The notes under the pieces: model-generated | What the model saw: the letters and a program-made list of their open reading frames with translations, nothing else | The model's database searches: none | Told to the model about the DNA's origin: nothing | Shown: piece by piece, positions 35,839 to 44,825 of the stretch | How the letters are laid out: each line of letters starts with the position of its first letter | Position numbering within the stretch: position 1 is the stretch's first letter | Made by a program: the position numbers and the translations under genes | Origin: G963667675 sp965249215 | GTDB taxonomy: Bacteria > Chloroflexota > Dehalococcoidia > Lucifugimonadales > UBA3495 | DNA length: 64,000 nucleotides | Direction of reading: 5' to 3' | Assembly: GCA_965249215.1 (NCBI GenBank) | Contig: CBDFLN010000002.1 | Location: forward strand, 1,054,001-1,118,000

Positions 35839-36495
35839 ATGGAGCAGGAAGTCCCGGGCGTCGTTGCCGTCATTCCCATGAAGCCGCTGACGGACAGCAA
35901 GAGCCGCCTGGCCAATAGCCTTACTCCCAAACAACGCGGGGACCTGGCCATCGGAATGCTGCGGAGGGTGTTCCTGGCGCTTCAGGCTGCCTCAGTCGAG
36001 GGGCTCTGGGTAGTGGGCGGCGACCGCAGAGTGGAGAACATGACCCGGAACGCCGGCGGCATCTGGCTGGAGGAATTGGGCCGGGACCTCAACGACACAG
36101 TTGCCAAGGCCTTCGAGCGGGTTTTCAAGGAGGGCAACTCGGCCATGTACCTGGCCGGGGACTTGCCTTTCCTGAAAGCCGCCGACATTCACAGCCTGCT
36201 CCAAGCCTCCAGGCGTCACAGCCACATCAGCCTGGCCCCCGCCCGGCAGAACGGCGGCACCAACGCCATTTTCGTGCCCGCGGGCGTCCCGTTCCGGCCG
36301 GAACTTGGTCCCAACAGCTTTATCAAGCACCTGGGGCAAGCGGCGAGGCTGGGGGTATCGGTGGCGATGTGCTACAGCCCGGGCACTGGGTTCGACCTGG
36401 ACACCGCCGCGGACCTGGAGACATACGACAGGATGGAACCCGGGTTCCTGGACCGGCTCACCCTGGGGTCAGGCGCCTGCCCTTCTGAAGAATAA
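35839..36495 (+). CDS. cofC: phospholactate/PEP guanylyltransferase
   Basis: Makes the GDP-linked donor for CofD. The N-terminus VVAVIPMKPLTDSKSRLA is the nucleotide-binding signature, and YLAGDLPFL and GTNAIFVP follow. 218 residues. In many bacteria the substrate is phosphoenolpyruvate rather than phospholactate (FbiD). Which applies here is not visible. Confidence 0.92.
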   Translation: MEQEVPGVVAVIPMKPLTDSKSRLANSLTPKQRGDLAIGMLRRVFLALQAASVEGLWVVGGDRRVENMTRNAGGIWLEELGRDLNDTVAKAFERVFKEGNSAMYLAGDLPFLKAADIHSLLQASRRHSHISLAPARQNGGTNAIFVPAGVPFRPELGPNSFIKHLGQAARLGVSVAMCYSPGTGFDLDTAADLETYDRMEPGFLDRLTLGSGACPSEE

Positions 36496-36524
36496 TTGCG
36501 ACACCGGGGCTTGCGCCCGGAGAA

Positions 36525-37499
36525 ATGAAGGTGACAGTGGTTCACGGAAAGGTGAAAATAGGCATCCTGTTGCCCACCCGGGGTATCCTCCTGAAGCCAC
36601 GCCCGGTTTTGGACGCGCAGGTGCTCATGAGACTGGCCCGCCAGGTAGAGTCCGCCGGCTTGGACTCGGTCTGGGTGGGCGATAGCCTGACCGCCAAGCC
36701 AAGGCTGGAAGCCATGGCCACTTTGGCGGCCCTGGCCACGTGCACCGAGAGGGTGCGCCTGGGCACCGCCGTGCTGCTGGCCGGCTTGCGGCACCCCGTC
36801 CTGCTGGCGCAGGCCATGGCTACGGTGGACCTGATTTCCGCCGGCCGGCTGGTGGTCGGCGCGGGCGTTGGCGGCGCATTCAACGACGAGCAGCTGCAAG
36901 AGTGGCATGCGGCGGGCGTAGACCCCAAGCGGCGGGCCGGCCGATTCGAAGAAGTCCTGCATATTGTGCAGCAGTTGGGCGAGGGCGAGCCAGTGACCTT
37001 CACGGGAAAACACTTTGCCCTGGACCAGGTGCGGATGCAACCTCGGACTGTCCAGCCGGGAGGAGTGCCTATCCTGGTGGCGAGCCACTGGCGCGCCCAG
37101 AAGGAGCGGCAACTACACCGGGCGGCGCGGTTAGGCAACGGACTGATGTCGATTACCGACTCCCCGGAGGAATACCGCCAACTGGTGCAGCGGACTGGGG
37201 AAATTCGTTCCAGCTTAGGACATGATGCAAGCCCATTCGAGAACGCTTTCTATATGACGGTGAACGTCAACCGAGATACGGCCAAGGCCCATGCGGAAGC
37301 CAACGAATTCTTGACCGGGTATTACGGGGAGAACCACTGGGGAGACCGGTGGGGCCCATTTGGAGAGCCGGAGCGCATAAAGGAGCGAATGGCCGAGTAC
37401 GCAGAGGCGGGCGCCGATACCTTGATTGTGAGGTTTGCGTCCTTCGAGCCGGCGGCGCAACTGGAGACTTTCCTGGAGCAGGTGGCCCAGGACTTTTAG
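36525..37499 (+). CDS. LLM-class (F420-dependent) oxidoreductase
   Basis: A 324-residue luciferase-like TIM barrel: KIGILLPTRG, LDSVWVGDSLTAKPRLE, LGTAVLLAGLRHPVLLAQAM, GRLVVGAGVGG. These motifs fit F420-dependent members better than FMN luciferases. Its place in the cofactor operon supports F420 use. A GTG at 36553 is an alternative start. Substrate unknown. Confidence 0.85.
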   Translation: MKVTVVHGKVKIGILLPTRGILLKPRPVLDAQVLMRLARQVESAGLDSVWVGDSLTAKPRLEAMATLAALATCTERVRLGTAVLLAGLRHPVLLAQAMATVDLISAGRLVVGAGVGGAFNDEQLQEWHAAGVDPKRRAGRFEEVLHIVQQLGEGEPVTFTGKHFALDQVRMQPRTVQPGGVPILVASHWRAQKERQLHRAARLGNGLMSITDSPEEYRQLVQRTGEIRSSLGHDASPFENAFYMTVNVNRDTAKAHAEANEFLTGYYGENHWGDRWGPFGEPERIKERMAEYAEAGADTLIVRFASFEPAAQLETFLEQVAQDF

Positions 37500-37582
37500 G
37501 TTCCGGCTTCCCCGTTTGCAAGGGGACAGGCTTGGCCGGAATGACGGTTAGGCAAACGTTTCCAAACATGGGAGGCGATAGA

Positions 37583-38356
37583 TTGTACCCGATAGACTTG
37601 GCGGGCAAGAACGGCGTGGTGTTGGGCGTAGCCAACGACCGCAGCATCGCCTGGGCCGTGGCCCGGCTGCTGGGCGAGGCCGGAGCGCGCCTGGCCTTTA
37701 CTTACCAGAACGACCGTCTCAAGGGGCGGGTGACCAGCCTGGCAGAGTCGCTACCGGGGGCCGTCACCGCGCCCTGCGACGCTACCGACGACGGGCAAAT
37801 CGCCGACTTGTTCGATTACTTGAAAGGGGAATTCGGGAGCCTTTCGTTCCTGGTGCACAGCATCGCCTTCGCCAACCGGGAAGACCTGACAGGGAACTTT
37901 TCCGAAACCGGCCGCGAAGGGTTCCGGCTGGCCCTGGAGGTCAGCGCCTACTCCCTCATCCCCCTGGTGCGCCACGCTGCACCGTTGATGGCCGACGGCG
38001 GCAGCGTGGTAACGATGACCTTCCAGGCGTCGCAGCGGGTCTATCCCGGATATAACGTCATGGGGACGGCCAAGGCGGCCCTGGAGCACGAGGTCAGGCA
38101 ACTGGCGGCCGAGTTCGGGGAGCGGGGAATCCGATTTAACGCCATATCGGCGGGCCCGGTAGAAACGCTGGCCGCGAGGGGCATCAGCGGTTTCACCGAT
38201 ATGCGGCGCACCCATGCCGAGAAGGCGGCGATGAAGCGCAACATCACCGCGGAGGAAGTGGCTAAGTCGGCCTTGTTCCTGTGCAGCGATCTATCCAGCG
38301 GGATTACCGGCTCGGTGATCCCGGTGGACGCCGGGTATCATATCATGGCGGTGTGA
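37583..38356 (+). CDS. fabI: enoyl-ACP reductase
   Basis: NADH-dependent last step of each fatty-acid elongation cycle. VVLGVANDRSIAWAVAR is the FabI-type cofactor loop; Y157 and K164 (GYNVMGTAKAALE) are catalytic. The TTG at 37583 with GGGAGG upstream gives 257 residues; ATG at 37568 is an alternative. It is the last gene of the F420 operon by strand and spacing. Confidence 0.93.
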   Translation: MYPIDLAGKNGVVLGVANDRSIAWAVARLLGEAGARLAFTYQNDRLKGRVTSLAESLPGAVTAPCDATDDGQIADLFDYLKGEFGSLSFLVHSIAFANREDLTGNFSETGREGFRLALEVSAYSLIPLVRHAAPLMADGGSVVTMTFQASQRVYPGYNVMGTAKAALEHEVRQLAAEFGERGIRFNAISAGPVETLAARGISGFTDMRRTHAEKAAMKRNITAEEVAKSALFLCSDLSSGITGSVIPVDAGYHIMAV

Positions 38357-38397
38357 GGGGGGCGGCCGTCTCAGTAGTCGGAGTCCGCCGACCGACT

Positions 38398-38754
38398 TTA
38401 ACGGGTGATCACATACAGAGACTGGTAGATGACCTGTTCATCTTTGATGACGCTTTTGCCGAGACGCCCCTCAAAGACGTAGCCCGCCTTCTCCATGACG
38501 CGGGCAGAAGCGGGGTTCCACTGGTACACGAACCCATAAAGCCTCACCATGTCGAACCGAGCGAAGGCGTATCTTGTAAACGCCTGCAGCGCTACAGTGG
38601 CAATGCCGCTTCCCCAACCAGTATCCGACTCCTGCCGAATGGGGGTATACCGCCGCAGTCCGATTCCGCCGATTGCTTCGTTTGCCGAGGCTATGGCCAA
38701 TTCGTTTCGGGTGATTGGCTGGTCGCGTATCTGATCCAATCTTTGGCGTCGCAC
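38398..38754 (-). pseudogene. truncated GNAT acetyltransferase
   Basis: The 118 residues cover only the C-terminal part of a RimJ/RimL-type GNAT. IGGIGLRRYTP and GIATVALQAFTRYAF are acetyl-CoA-binding elements, and NPASARVMEKAGYVFEGRLG is the typical end. The first 60 residues of the family are missing, and a gap in the beta-4 to alpha-3 region (DTGWGSGIA) suggests a deletion. Probably nonfunctional. Confidence 0.65.
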
Positions 38755-38944
38755 CGAGTGTAGGGATGTGGGAAGGCGGCGCGTAGATTATATGATACGT
38801 TTCGGCCGTTACGTGCTGTTGTGACCTAGCCCTGTTCTAGCCATTCGAGGTGGGGATTGCACCCGACGCGGCTGCCGAGACTGGGCGTCTCGCTGCGAGG
38901 GCCATCCTTGCTGGTAGCTAGTCTTGCGGTTATAATCCAGTCAC

Positions 38945-38972
38945 CATGATGGTGGGTGGCCCCACCATCATG
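38945..38972. repeat. perfect 12-bp stem hairpin
   Basis: CATGATGGTGGG and CCCACCATCATG enclose TGGC. It lies between the GNAT remnant and the small gene upstream of the ClpP-fold protease. It may terminate or mark a regulatory site. The rest of 38755-38983 contains nothing recognised. Confidence 0.7.
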
Positions 38973-39094
38973 ATTGATGGACTATGACCACCAATGCGCC
39001 ACCAAGTTATCATGAAGGGCGCCGATTCACTGCAGCGGTCAAGAGCCGACCGCTGCGGCATTACCATCCTATTACCAATGCTGGAAGTGAAGCC

Positions 39095-39280
39095 ATGACA
39101 ACCCCTGATTTAGGAAAAGCGGAGATTGAACGGCTAGAGGCGCTAGTTGCTTACTTGGAACAGCAGGCTCCCGACTTCATGGCCGAACTTGATACCTTCA
39201 ACATCACAATTGACGAGTATGACCAGATGCTCGCGGATAGCGAGCCTATGGTCATAACCACCGACAACAGCGTTAGCTAG
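39095..39280 (+). CDS. small acidic hypothetical protein
   Basis: From ATG 39095 the product (61 residues) begins MTTPDLGKAEIERLEALV and is a probable coiled-coil-like helix pair with an acidic end. An upstream ATG at 38984 would add 37 residues that look noncoding. It precedes the ClpP-fold gene by 10 bases, so they are probably one operon. Confidence 0.5.
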   Translation: MTTPDLGKAEIERLEALVAYLEQQAPDFMAELDTFNITIDEYDQMLADSEPMVITTDNSVS

Positions 39281-39290
39281 GCGATCACCT

Positions 39291-40346
39291 GTGACGTGGG
39301 ATGATATTCGCCTCGAGATCGAAAAATCTGGGCAAGAAAAGAATCGGCCTCAGCACGACTCAATCAGGCGGGCTAAAATCGCTGCCGTTGAAAGAATCAG
39401 CGGCATTCCCCTAGTCGTTTATGCTACCGATTTCACGGATACTAGCAAGCCCGGCCGCAGCGGCTCCATCCTTCAGATTAGTGCCGAAGACAAAACAGGA
39501 TTCCTGCAAGCACTTTCAGACATCCAGGATGGCCCGCTTGATGTGTTGCTCCATAGTCCCGGGGGATCACCAACCGCAACAGAATCAATAGTCCGGTTGC
39601 TCCGGTCGCGATTCGACCCGATCAGATTCGTCGTTCCCCATACGGCAAAGAGTGCGGCCACGATGCTCGCGCTGTCAGGCAACGAAATCCTTCTCGGAGA
39701 GGCCGCCGAGTTAGGCCCTATTGACCCTCAACTTCAATTCGCTACCGACCAAAGACCGGTTACCGTACCGGCTAGAGCCGCTATAGATCAGTTTGCGCGA
39801 GCCGCTCACGATATAGGCAACGACCCCAACAAGATGCGGGTTTGGCTACCGATTCTGAGGCAATACGGGCCCGCCTTTCTGCAAGAATGCCAAAACGCAA
39901 TAGACCTGGCCGAGACGCTTGTCGCCACCTGGCTCCACGACTATATGTTCAACGGGGAGCATGACGCCAAGGAGAGGGCGGACAGGATTTCAAAATGGCT
40001 GGCTGACCACAACGAATTCAAGACTCATTCACGCCCCGTCTGGATGGAGCAACTTCTCGCGGTCGAGCCAACTATGAAAATTAGGCAGCTGCGAGACGTA
40101 AGCAAAACGTTTGAAGACGCTGTGATGGCTGTCTACTGGGCGGTTGATGTCACTTTCAATGGAACCGACGCGGTCAAGCTGATTGAGCATCAGGAAGGGA
40201 GTGCCTATATACGGTTAATGCGCACAGCCATCGTAGGTCCGCCTAATTCGGGTCCGCCTGCCCCGCCTGTGCCTCAACCAGCGCCAAGGAATCCCCCGAG
40301 TCCACATCGGGATAAATTCGGAAGACGGAACAAGAAAAAGAAATAG
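39291..40346 (+). CDS. ClpP-fold serine protease (SDH family)
   Basis: 351 residues. LLHSPGGSPTATESIV is the oxyanion region, and PHTAKSAATMLALSG holds the nucleophile serine of the ClpP/SppA clan as in the serine dehydrogenase proteinase family. GEAAELGPIDPQL follows as in SppA-like enzymes. The C-terminus has a proline-rich linker and a lysine tail. No signal peptide is seen, so it is cytoplasmic or membrane-associated. GTG start at 39291. Confidence 0.75.
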   Translation: MTWDDIRLEIEKSGQEKNRPQHDSIRRAKIAAVERISGIPLVVYATDFTDTSKPGRSGSILQISAEDKTGFLQALSDIQDGPLDVLLHSPGGSPTATESIVRLLRSRFDPIRFVVPHTAKSAATMLALSGNEILLGEAAELGPIDPQLQFATDQRPVTVPARAAIDQFARAAHDIGNDPNKMRVWLPILRQYGPAFLQECQNAIDLAETLVATWLHDYMFNGEHDAKERADRISKWLADHNEFKTHSRPVWMEQLLAVEPTMKIRQLRDVSKTFEDAVMAVYWAVDVTFNGTDAVKLIEHQEGSAYIRLMRTAIVGPPNSGPPAPPVPQPAPRNPPSPHRDKFGRRNKKKK

Positions 40347-40389
40347 ACTCCGGGGGCTTTTTCGGATTCGCCGGGGCGGAGCCGAGCGA

Positions 40390-41121
40390 TTAGCCTGTGT
40401 TTAGGGCGTCCAACCTGCGGCGGTCTTCGGCGGCCTCGTTGCCCCTGCCTTGTTGGGCGTAGGCCTCGGCCCGCCTGGCCCAGGCCTCGACGTAGGTGGG
40501 GTCCAAGGCGATGGCTTTGGTGAATTGGTCGATGGACTCTTGAATTCGCCCCTGGTTGAACAGCGTCGCCCCGCGCTCGGTCATGCCGGCGGCGGTGGGC
40601 GGCACCAGGTTTACCGGCTTCTTGGGCGGGGTGAAGGGCGGTGGGGCGGGTGCAGGTTCCGGTTCCGGCGGCGCCTCAGCCGACGCCGGGGTTGGCGCCT
40701 CTATGGGGGCGTCTGCCGCAACCTCAGAGGCCAAAGTCGGCGCCGTATCTTCCGCGGGAGGAGCAGCCGCAGCCTCTTTTTCTCCTGAATCCGCTTCAGG
40801 AGAAACTGCTTCGGGTTCGTATGTCTCGGCAAGGTCCCAGCCGCAACTGGTGCAATAGCGGGCGTTCCGCACCAAGGCTGCCTGGCACCTGGGGCAGGCA
40901 TTTAACTCGGCCTTGGGGGCGTCGACCCTTGGCTTGGCCTTTATGAACATCAAGGCCGCCAAGGGGATTACCGCCAGGAGGTTAAGGTCGGGGATCCCCA
41001 TCAACACAACCGTAAGCCCGCCCCAAAGCCACGGGTTTTGCCCCTTGGCGCGGGCCATCCGCACGGTCCACACCAGGACCAGTGACAGGGCCAGGTATAG
41101 TAGTAGGTTCTCCCAAGTCAC
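40390..41121 (-). CDS. zinc-ribbon/TPR membrane protein
   Basis: Two N-terminal membrane helices (LLLYLALSLVLVWTV and LLAVIPLAALMFI) are followed by a zinc ribbon CPRCQ...CTSCGWD, a long acidic proline/alanine linker, and one or two TPR units (FNQGRIQESIDQFTKAIALD). 243 residues. It could scaffold proteins at the membrane. Function unknown. Confidence 0.65.
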   Translation of the reverse strand: MTWENLLLYLALSLVLVWTVRMARAKGQNPWLWGGLTVVLMGIPDLNLLAVIPLAALMFIKAKPRVDAPKAELNACPRCQAALVRNARYCTSCGWDLAETYEPEAVSPEADSGEKEAAAAPPAEDTAPTLASEVAADAPIEAPTPASAEAPPEPEPAPAPPPFTPPKKPVNLVPPTAAGMTERGATLFNQGRIQESIDQFTKAIALDPTYVEAWARRAEAYAQQGRGNEAAEDRRRLDALNTG

Positions 41122-41269
41122 GGCAATTACTCTTGGCCTACGGCTGTGAACCCCTGGCCGGCACGGCCTCGGGTCATTGTTTGAATATACACCTACGGGG
41201 ATGATGGAAGCAACGGCTTGGCGTCTCCTTAAACGCCGGGACGGCCCTTGGGGGCTCTGTCAATTATCC

Positions 41270-41299
41270 TTGGCAAGAATAAGGCCGCGATGTTACAAT
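41270..41299 (+). promoter_or_regulatory. candidate promoter of the FBP aldolase/phosphatase gene
   Basis: TTGGCA (41270-41275) and TACAAT (41294-41299) lie 18 bases apart and 49 bases before the ATG, which has GAGGGAG as ribosome-binding site. Confidence 0.5.
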
Positions 41300-41348
41300 G
41301 CCCCCGTCTGAACGTATGAAATCTCGCCGGGGATAGCGAGGGAGCACA

Positions 41349-42530
41349 ATGAAAATCACCCTTTCCATTCTAAAGGCGGACGTCGGCTCAATCGGAGGCC
41401 ACACCAAGCCTTCGGAGCACATGATGGAAGCTGTCCGCTCGGACGCCGCCGACGCAATAAAGAGCGGCCTGTTGATCGACTCCTTCGTGGGCCACACCGG
41501 CGATGACATCTGCATAGTCGCCTCTCACACCCACGGCGCCGACAATACCGACGTGCACCAGTTTGCCTGGGACACTTTTTTGCGCGCCGCCGACATCGCC
41601 AGCCAATACGGGCTGTACGGAGCGGGACAGGACCTATTGGTCGACGCTCCCTCGGGCAACATCCGGGGCGCCGGGCCGGCGGTGGCTGAGATAGAATTCG
41701 ACCACAATCCGGTCAAGACCAACCGGGTGCGGCCGGCAGAATCGTTCATGGTGTTGGCCGCCGACAAGTGCGGGCCCGGGGCCTACAATTTGCCCATGTT
41801 CCTGGGTTTCGCCGACCCCATGTACTGCGCCGGGTTGATGCTGCCGAGGATCGGCGAGGGCTTCACCTTCAACATTATCGACATGGACAACACCCACGGC
41901 GACAGCATCATTTCATTGAACGCCCCGGAAGACTACTACCGCATGACCGTTTTGCTGCGAGACAACGAGCGGTTCGGCATCGACTCCATTGTCTCCCGGT
42001 TCTCCGGGGAGACGGCGGCGGCCATCTCGGCCACCCGCATGCACAACATTGCAGGCACCTATACCGGCAAAGACGACCCGGTGGCGTTGGTCCGCAACCA
42101 GGGAATCTTTCCCGCTCCGGAAGAATTGGTATCCCCATACGCCAAGGCCCACTACATCGGCGGTGACGCCCGGGGTTCCCACGTCATGCCCCTGATGCCG
42201 GTGCCCATCAACACCGCCGTAACCGGCATGTACTGCCTGCCGCTGGTGTCGTGCATCGGGTTCTCCCTGTCAGCAGAAGGCAGGTTCTCCGATTCGGTGG
42301 CCGACTTCTTCGACAATCCCTCATGGGACTACGTGAGGCAGATCGCCCAGGAAAAGGCAATCTCCATGCGCTCCCAAGGCTGGTCCGGGGCTGCAATGCT
42401 GCCTTACGGAGAACTGGAGTACTCGGGGTTCCGCCAGAGCATCGGCGACCTGCTGGACCGTTTCGCCTTCCGCAACGGCCACGGGGAAACTTCGGCGATC
42501 CCGGACAAGGCGGCCAGTTCAGGGGACTAG
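41349..42530 (+). CDS. fbp: fructose-1,6-bisphosphate aldolase/phosphatase
   Basis: Bifunctional gluconeogenic enzyme (archaeal-type FBPase V). It makes FBP from triose phosphates and dephosphorylates it. The N-terminus SILKADVGSIGGHT, the metal site GDDI and VLAADKCGPGAYNLP with its Schiff-base-type lysine region are family signatures. 393 residues. It is common in archaea and deep-branching bacteria including Chloroflexota. It implies a gluconeogenic lifestyle. Confidence 0.93.
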   Translation: MKITLSILKADVGSIGGHTKPSEHMMEAVRSDAADAIKSGLLIDSFVGHTGDDICIVASHTHGADNTDVHQFAWDTFLRAADIASQYGLYGAGQDLLVDAPSGNIRGAGPAVAEIEFDHNPVKTNRVRPAESFMVLAADKCGPGAYNLPMFLGFADPMYCAGLMLPRIGEGFTFNIIDMDNTHGDSIISLNAPEDYYRMTVLLRDNERFGIDSIVSRFSGETAAAISATRMHNIAGTYTGKDDPVALVRNQGIFPAPEELVSPYAKAHYIGGDARGSHVMPLMPVPINTAVTGMYCLPLVSCIGFSLSAEGRFSDSVADFFDNPSWDYVRQIAQEKAISMRSQGWSGAAMLPYGELEYSGFRQSIGDLLDRFAFRNGHGETSAIPDKAASSGD

Positions 42531-42994
42531 GTCGGCTGTTCGTTTCCTTCGACAGGCCCTTCGACGGGCTCAGGACGAACGGGGGGCGATATTCCCGCTT
42601 TCCGTGACCTCTGGATAACTCGTTGAATTCCCCCTCACCCTAGCCCTCTCCCGCGGGGAGAGGGGACTGCACGGCCTTTTTCCATGCCGCTTGGGGTTTG
42701 TGCAACAGTCTGCTTTCCCGGGAATGAAGGGGGCCTGGGGCGAACGGGGTAATGGGTAGGCGGCTCTTCCGAGTAGGCCAGGACGCTAGCCCTCACAGGC
42801 TACTCCTCGACCCGCAGCGATAGTTCCTGCAGTTGGCCCCGGCGACACGGGGCCGGGGCCTCTTAGATTCCGGCTCAAGGCCGGAATGACGGGTGGCTTG
42901 CCTTTAGGATTCGCAGCAATACCGAGTAACTCCCCAACAGGCCTCGTAGAGGTTGCCTCAGCAGCGGCGCAAACCACTATTGGCCGTGGCCAGG
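42531..42994. repeat. repeat-rich gap with a copied aspS tail
   Basis: This 464-bp gap holds a REP-like TTCGACAGG motif (42547-42586), a CCCTCACC...GGGGAGAGGGG palindrome (about 42629-42665), and GATTCCGG...CCGGAATGACGGG. Bases 42796-42861 repeat the last 66 bases of aspS (42991-43056) with about eight differences, including the stop. No gene of its own is supported. Confidence 0.75.
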
Positions 42995-44785
42995 CTACTC
43001 CTCGACCCGCAGGGATAACTCCTGTAGTTGGTCCGGCGACACGGGGCCGGGGGCATCGAAGAGTAGGTCTGCTCCGCTCTGGGTCTTGGGGAAGGCTATT
43101 ACGTCCCGAATCGACGCCGAGCCAGAGAGGATGGCCACCAGCCGGTCTATGCCGGGAGCAATGCCGCCGTGGGGGGGCGCTCCGAACTCGAAGGCTTCGA
43201 GCAGCTGGGAGAACCGGCTGTCGATTTCCTCCTTGGCGTAGCCCAACACCGAAAAGACCTTTTCCTGCAAGTCCCGCCGGTGGATGCGTATGCTGCCGCT
43301 GGCCAGTTCCGACCCGTTGCACACCAGGTCGTAGGCCTTGGACTCGATGGCTCCAAGGTCGTCTCCATCCAGCAACCCCTCCTGGCCGTCCACGGGAGCG
43401 GTGAAGGGATGGTGGGCGGAGTCCCAGCGGTGGGCTTCTTCGTCCCACAGGAACAGGGGAAACCGGTTCACGAAGGCAAAGGCCAGGGCACCAGGGTCGG
43501 TCAAGCCAAGCTTCTGCCCCAGGTGGTTCCGCATGACGGCCAGCCACTGATTGACCTGTTTTCCCGGCCCGGCCATGAGCAACACCAGGTCTCTCGACTC
43601 TGCTCCCATGCGCCTGGCCAGCCGGATGCTCCATTCCACCGGCATCCGCAACCCCGCCGACGCGAGAATATCGTTTTCGGTCAAGTCATCAAGAGACCCT
43701 TGGCCGCGGAAACGCAGGTGACTCATACCCCCGGCGCCGGCCTGCCGGGCCTCGGCCTCCAGTTCCCGCAATCCCCCGCCGGACATACCCCCTTGGCCCT
43801 TGACGACAAAGCCCTTGACGATTCCGCCCTTCTCTACGATTGAGAGAAACACCCGGAACTCGGTCTCGCCGGCCAGGTTGCTCATGTCCGTCATTTCCAT
43901 GCCAAACCGCAGGTCCGGCTTGTCGGTGCCGTAGCGGTCCATAGCCTGGTTGTAAGTCAACCTGGGAAACGGCTTGACCAGCTTCTTCTCCGGGGCTGCC
44001 TGCTCTATCAGGCCGGTGTAGAGCTCTTCGGTCAACCGGAGAATGTCCTCCTCCTCGACGAAGCTCATCTCCAGGTCCAGCTGGGTAAACTCCGGCTGAC
44101 GGTCCGCCCGCAGGTCCTCGTCACGGAAGCAGCGGGCAATCTGGAAATACCTCTCGAACCCCGAAACCATCAATAGTTGCTTCAGTTGCTGGGGCGACTG
44201 GGGCAAGGCGTAGAAGTTGCCCGGCTGCAGGCGGCTCGGCACCAGAAAGTCCCGCGCCCCTTCCGGCGTGCTCTTGATTAAGATCGGGGTCTCGATTTCG
44301 AGGAAATCCCGGTCATCGAGAAAGTCCCGGATGAACTTGATTACCCGGTGCCGGAGCTGCATGTTGCGCTGCATCGCGGGGCGGCGCAGGTCCAAGTAGC
44401 GGTAGCGCAGGCGCAGGCTCTCATCCGCGCCGGAGTCCTCGGCAATGTAGAAGGGCGGCGTCAGCGACTGGTTTAGCACTACAACCTCATCTGCCACCAC
44501 TTCGACGTCGCCGGAGGCCACCGCCGGGTTTTCGCTGCCGGCGGGCCGCCGCTTCACCGTGCCTTTCACCTGTATCACCCACTCGGGGCGTAGCTGCTCC
44601 GCCGCCTGGTATGCCGCGGCGGACTGGGCCGAATTGAACACCACCTGCACGATTCCAGACCGGTCCCGCAGGTCGACAAAGATGACGCCACCGTGGTCGC
44701 GCCTGCGGCTGACCCAGCCGGCCAGCGTGCAGCTATGGTCGATATGGTCCACCCTGAGGGTGCCGCAATCAGCGGTCCTTAGCAA
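42995..44785 (-). CDS. aspS: aspartyl-tRNA synthetase
   Basis: Class II enzyme charging tRNA-Asp. OB-fold tRNA-binding domain (GWVSRRRDHGGVIFVDLRDR), class II core with QSPQQLKQLLM and FRDEDLRADRQPEFTQLD, GAD insertion and motif 3 GGIAPGIDRLVAIL. 596 residues, bacterial type. Whether it is discriminating for tRNA-Asp versus tRNA-Asn cannot be read here. Confidence 0.96.
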   Translation of the reverse strand: MLRTADCGTLRVDHIDHSCTLAGWVSRRRDHGGVIFVDLRDRSGIVQVVFNSAQSAAAYQAAEQLRPEWVIQVKGTVKRRPAGSENPAVASGDVEVVADEVVVLNQSLTPPFYIAEDSGADESLRLRYRYLDLRRPAMQRNMQLRHRVIKFIRDFLDDRDFLEIETPILIKSTPEGARDFLVPSRLQPGNFYALPQSPQQLKQLLMVSGFERYFQIARCFRDEDLRADRQPEFTQLDLEMSFVEEEDILRLTEELYTGLIEQAAPEKKLVKPFPRLTYNQAMDRYGTDKPDLRFGMEMTDMSNLAGETEFRVFLSIVEKGGIVKGFVVKGQGGMSGGGLRELEAEARQAGAGGMSHLRFRGQGSLDDLTENDILASAGLRMPVEWSIRLARRMGAESRDLVLLMAGPGKQVNQWLAVMRNHLGQKLGLTDPGALAFAFVNRFPLFLWDEEAHRWDSAHHPFTAPVDGQEGLLDGDDLGAIESKAYDLVCNGSELASGSIRIHRRDLQEKVFSVLGYAKEEIDSRFSQLLEAFEFGAPPHGGIAPGIDRLVAILSGSASIRDVIAFPKTQSGADLLFDAPGPVSPDQLQELSLRVEE

Positions 44786-44825
44786 TGCGCTCTTCTCCTG
44801 GTCATCTCATTGATAGCAACGCCGG

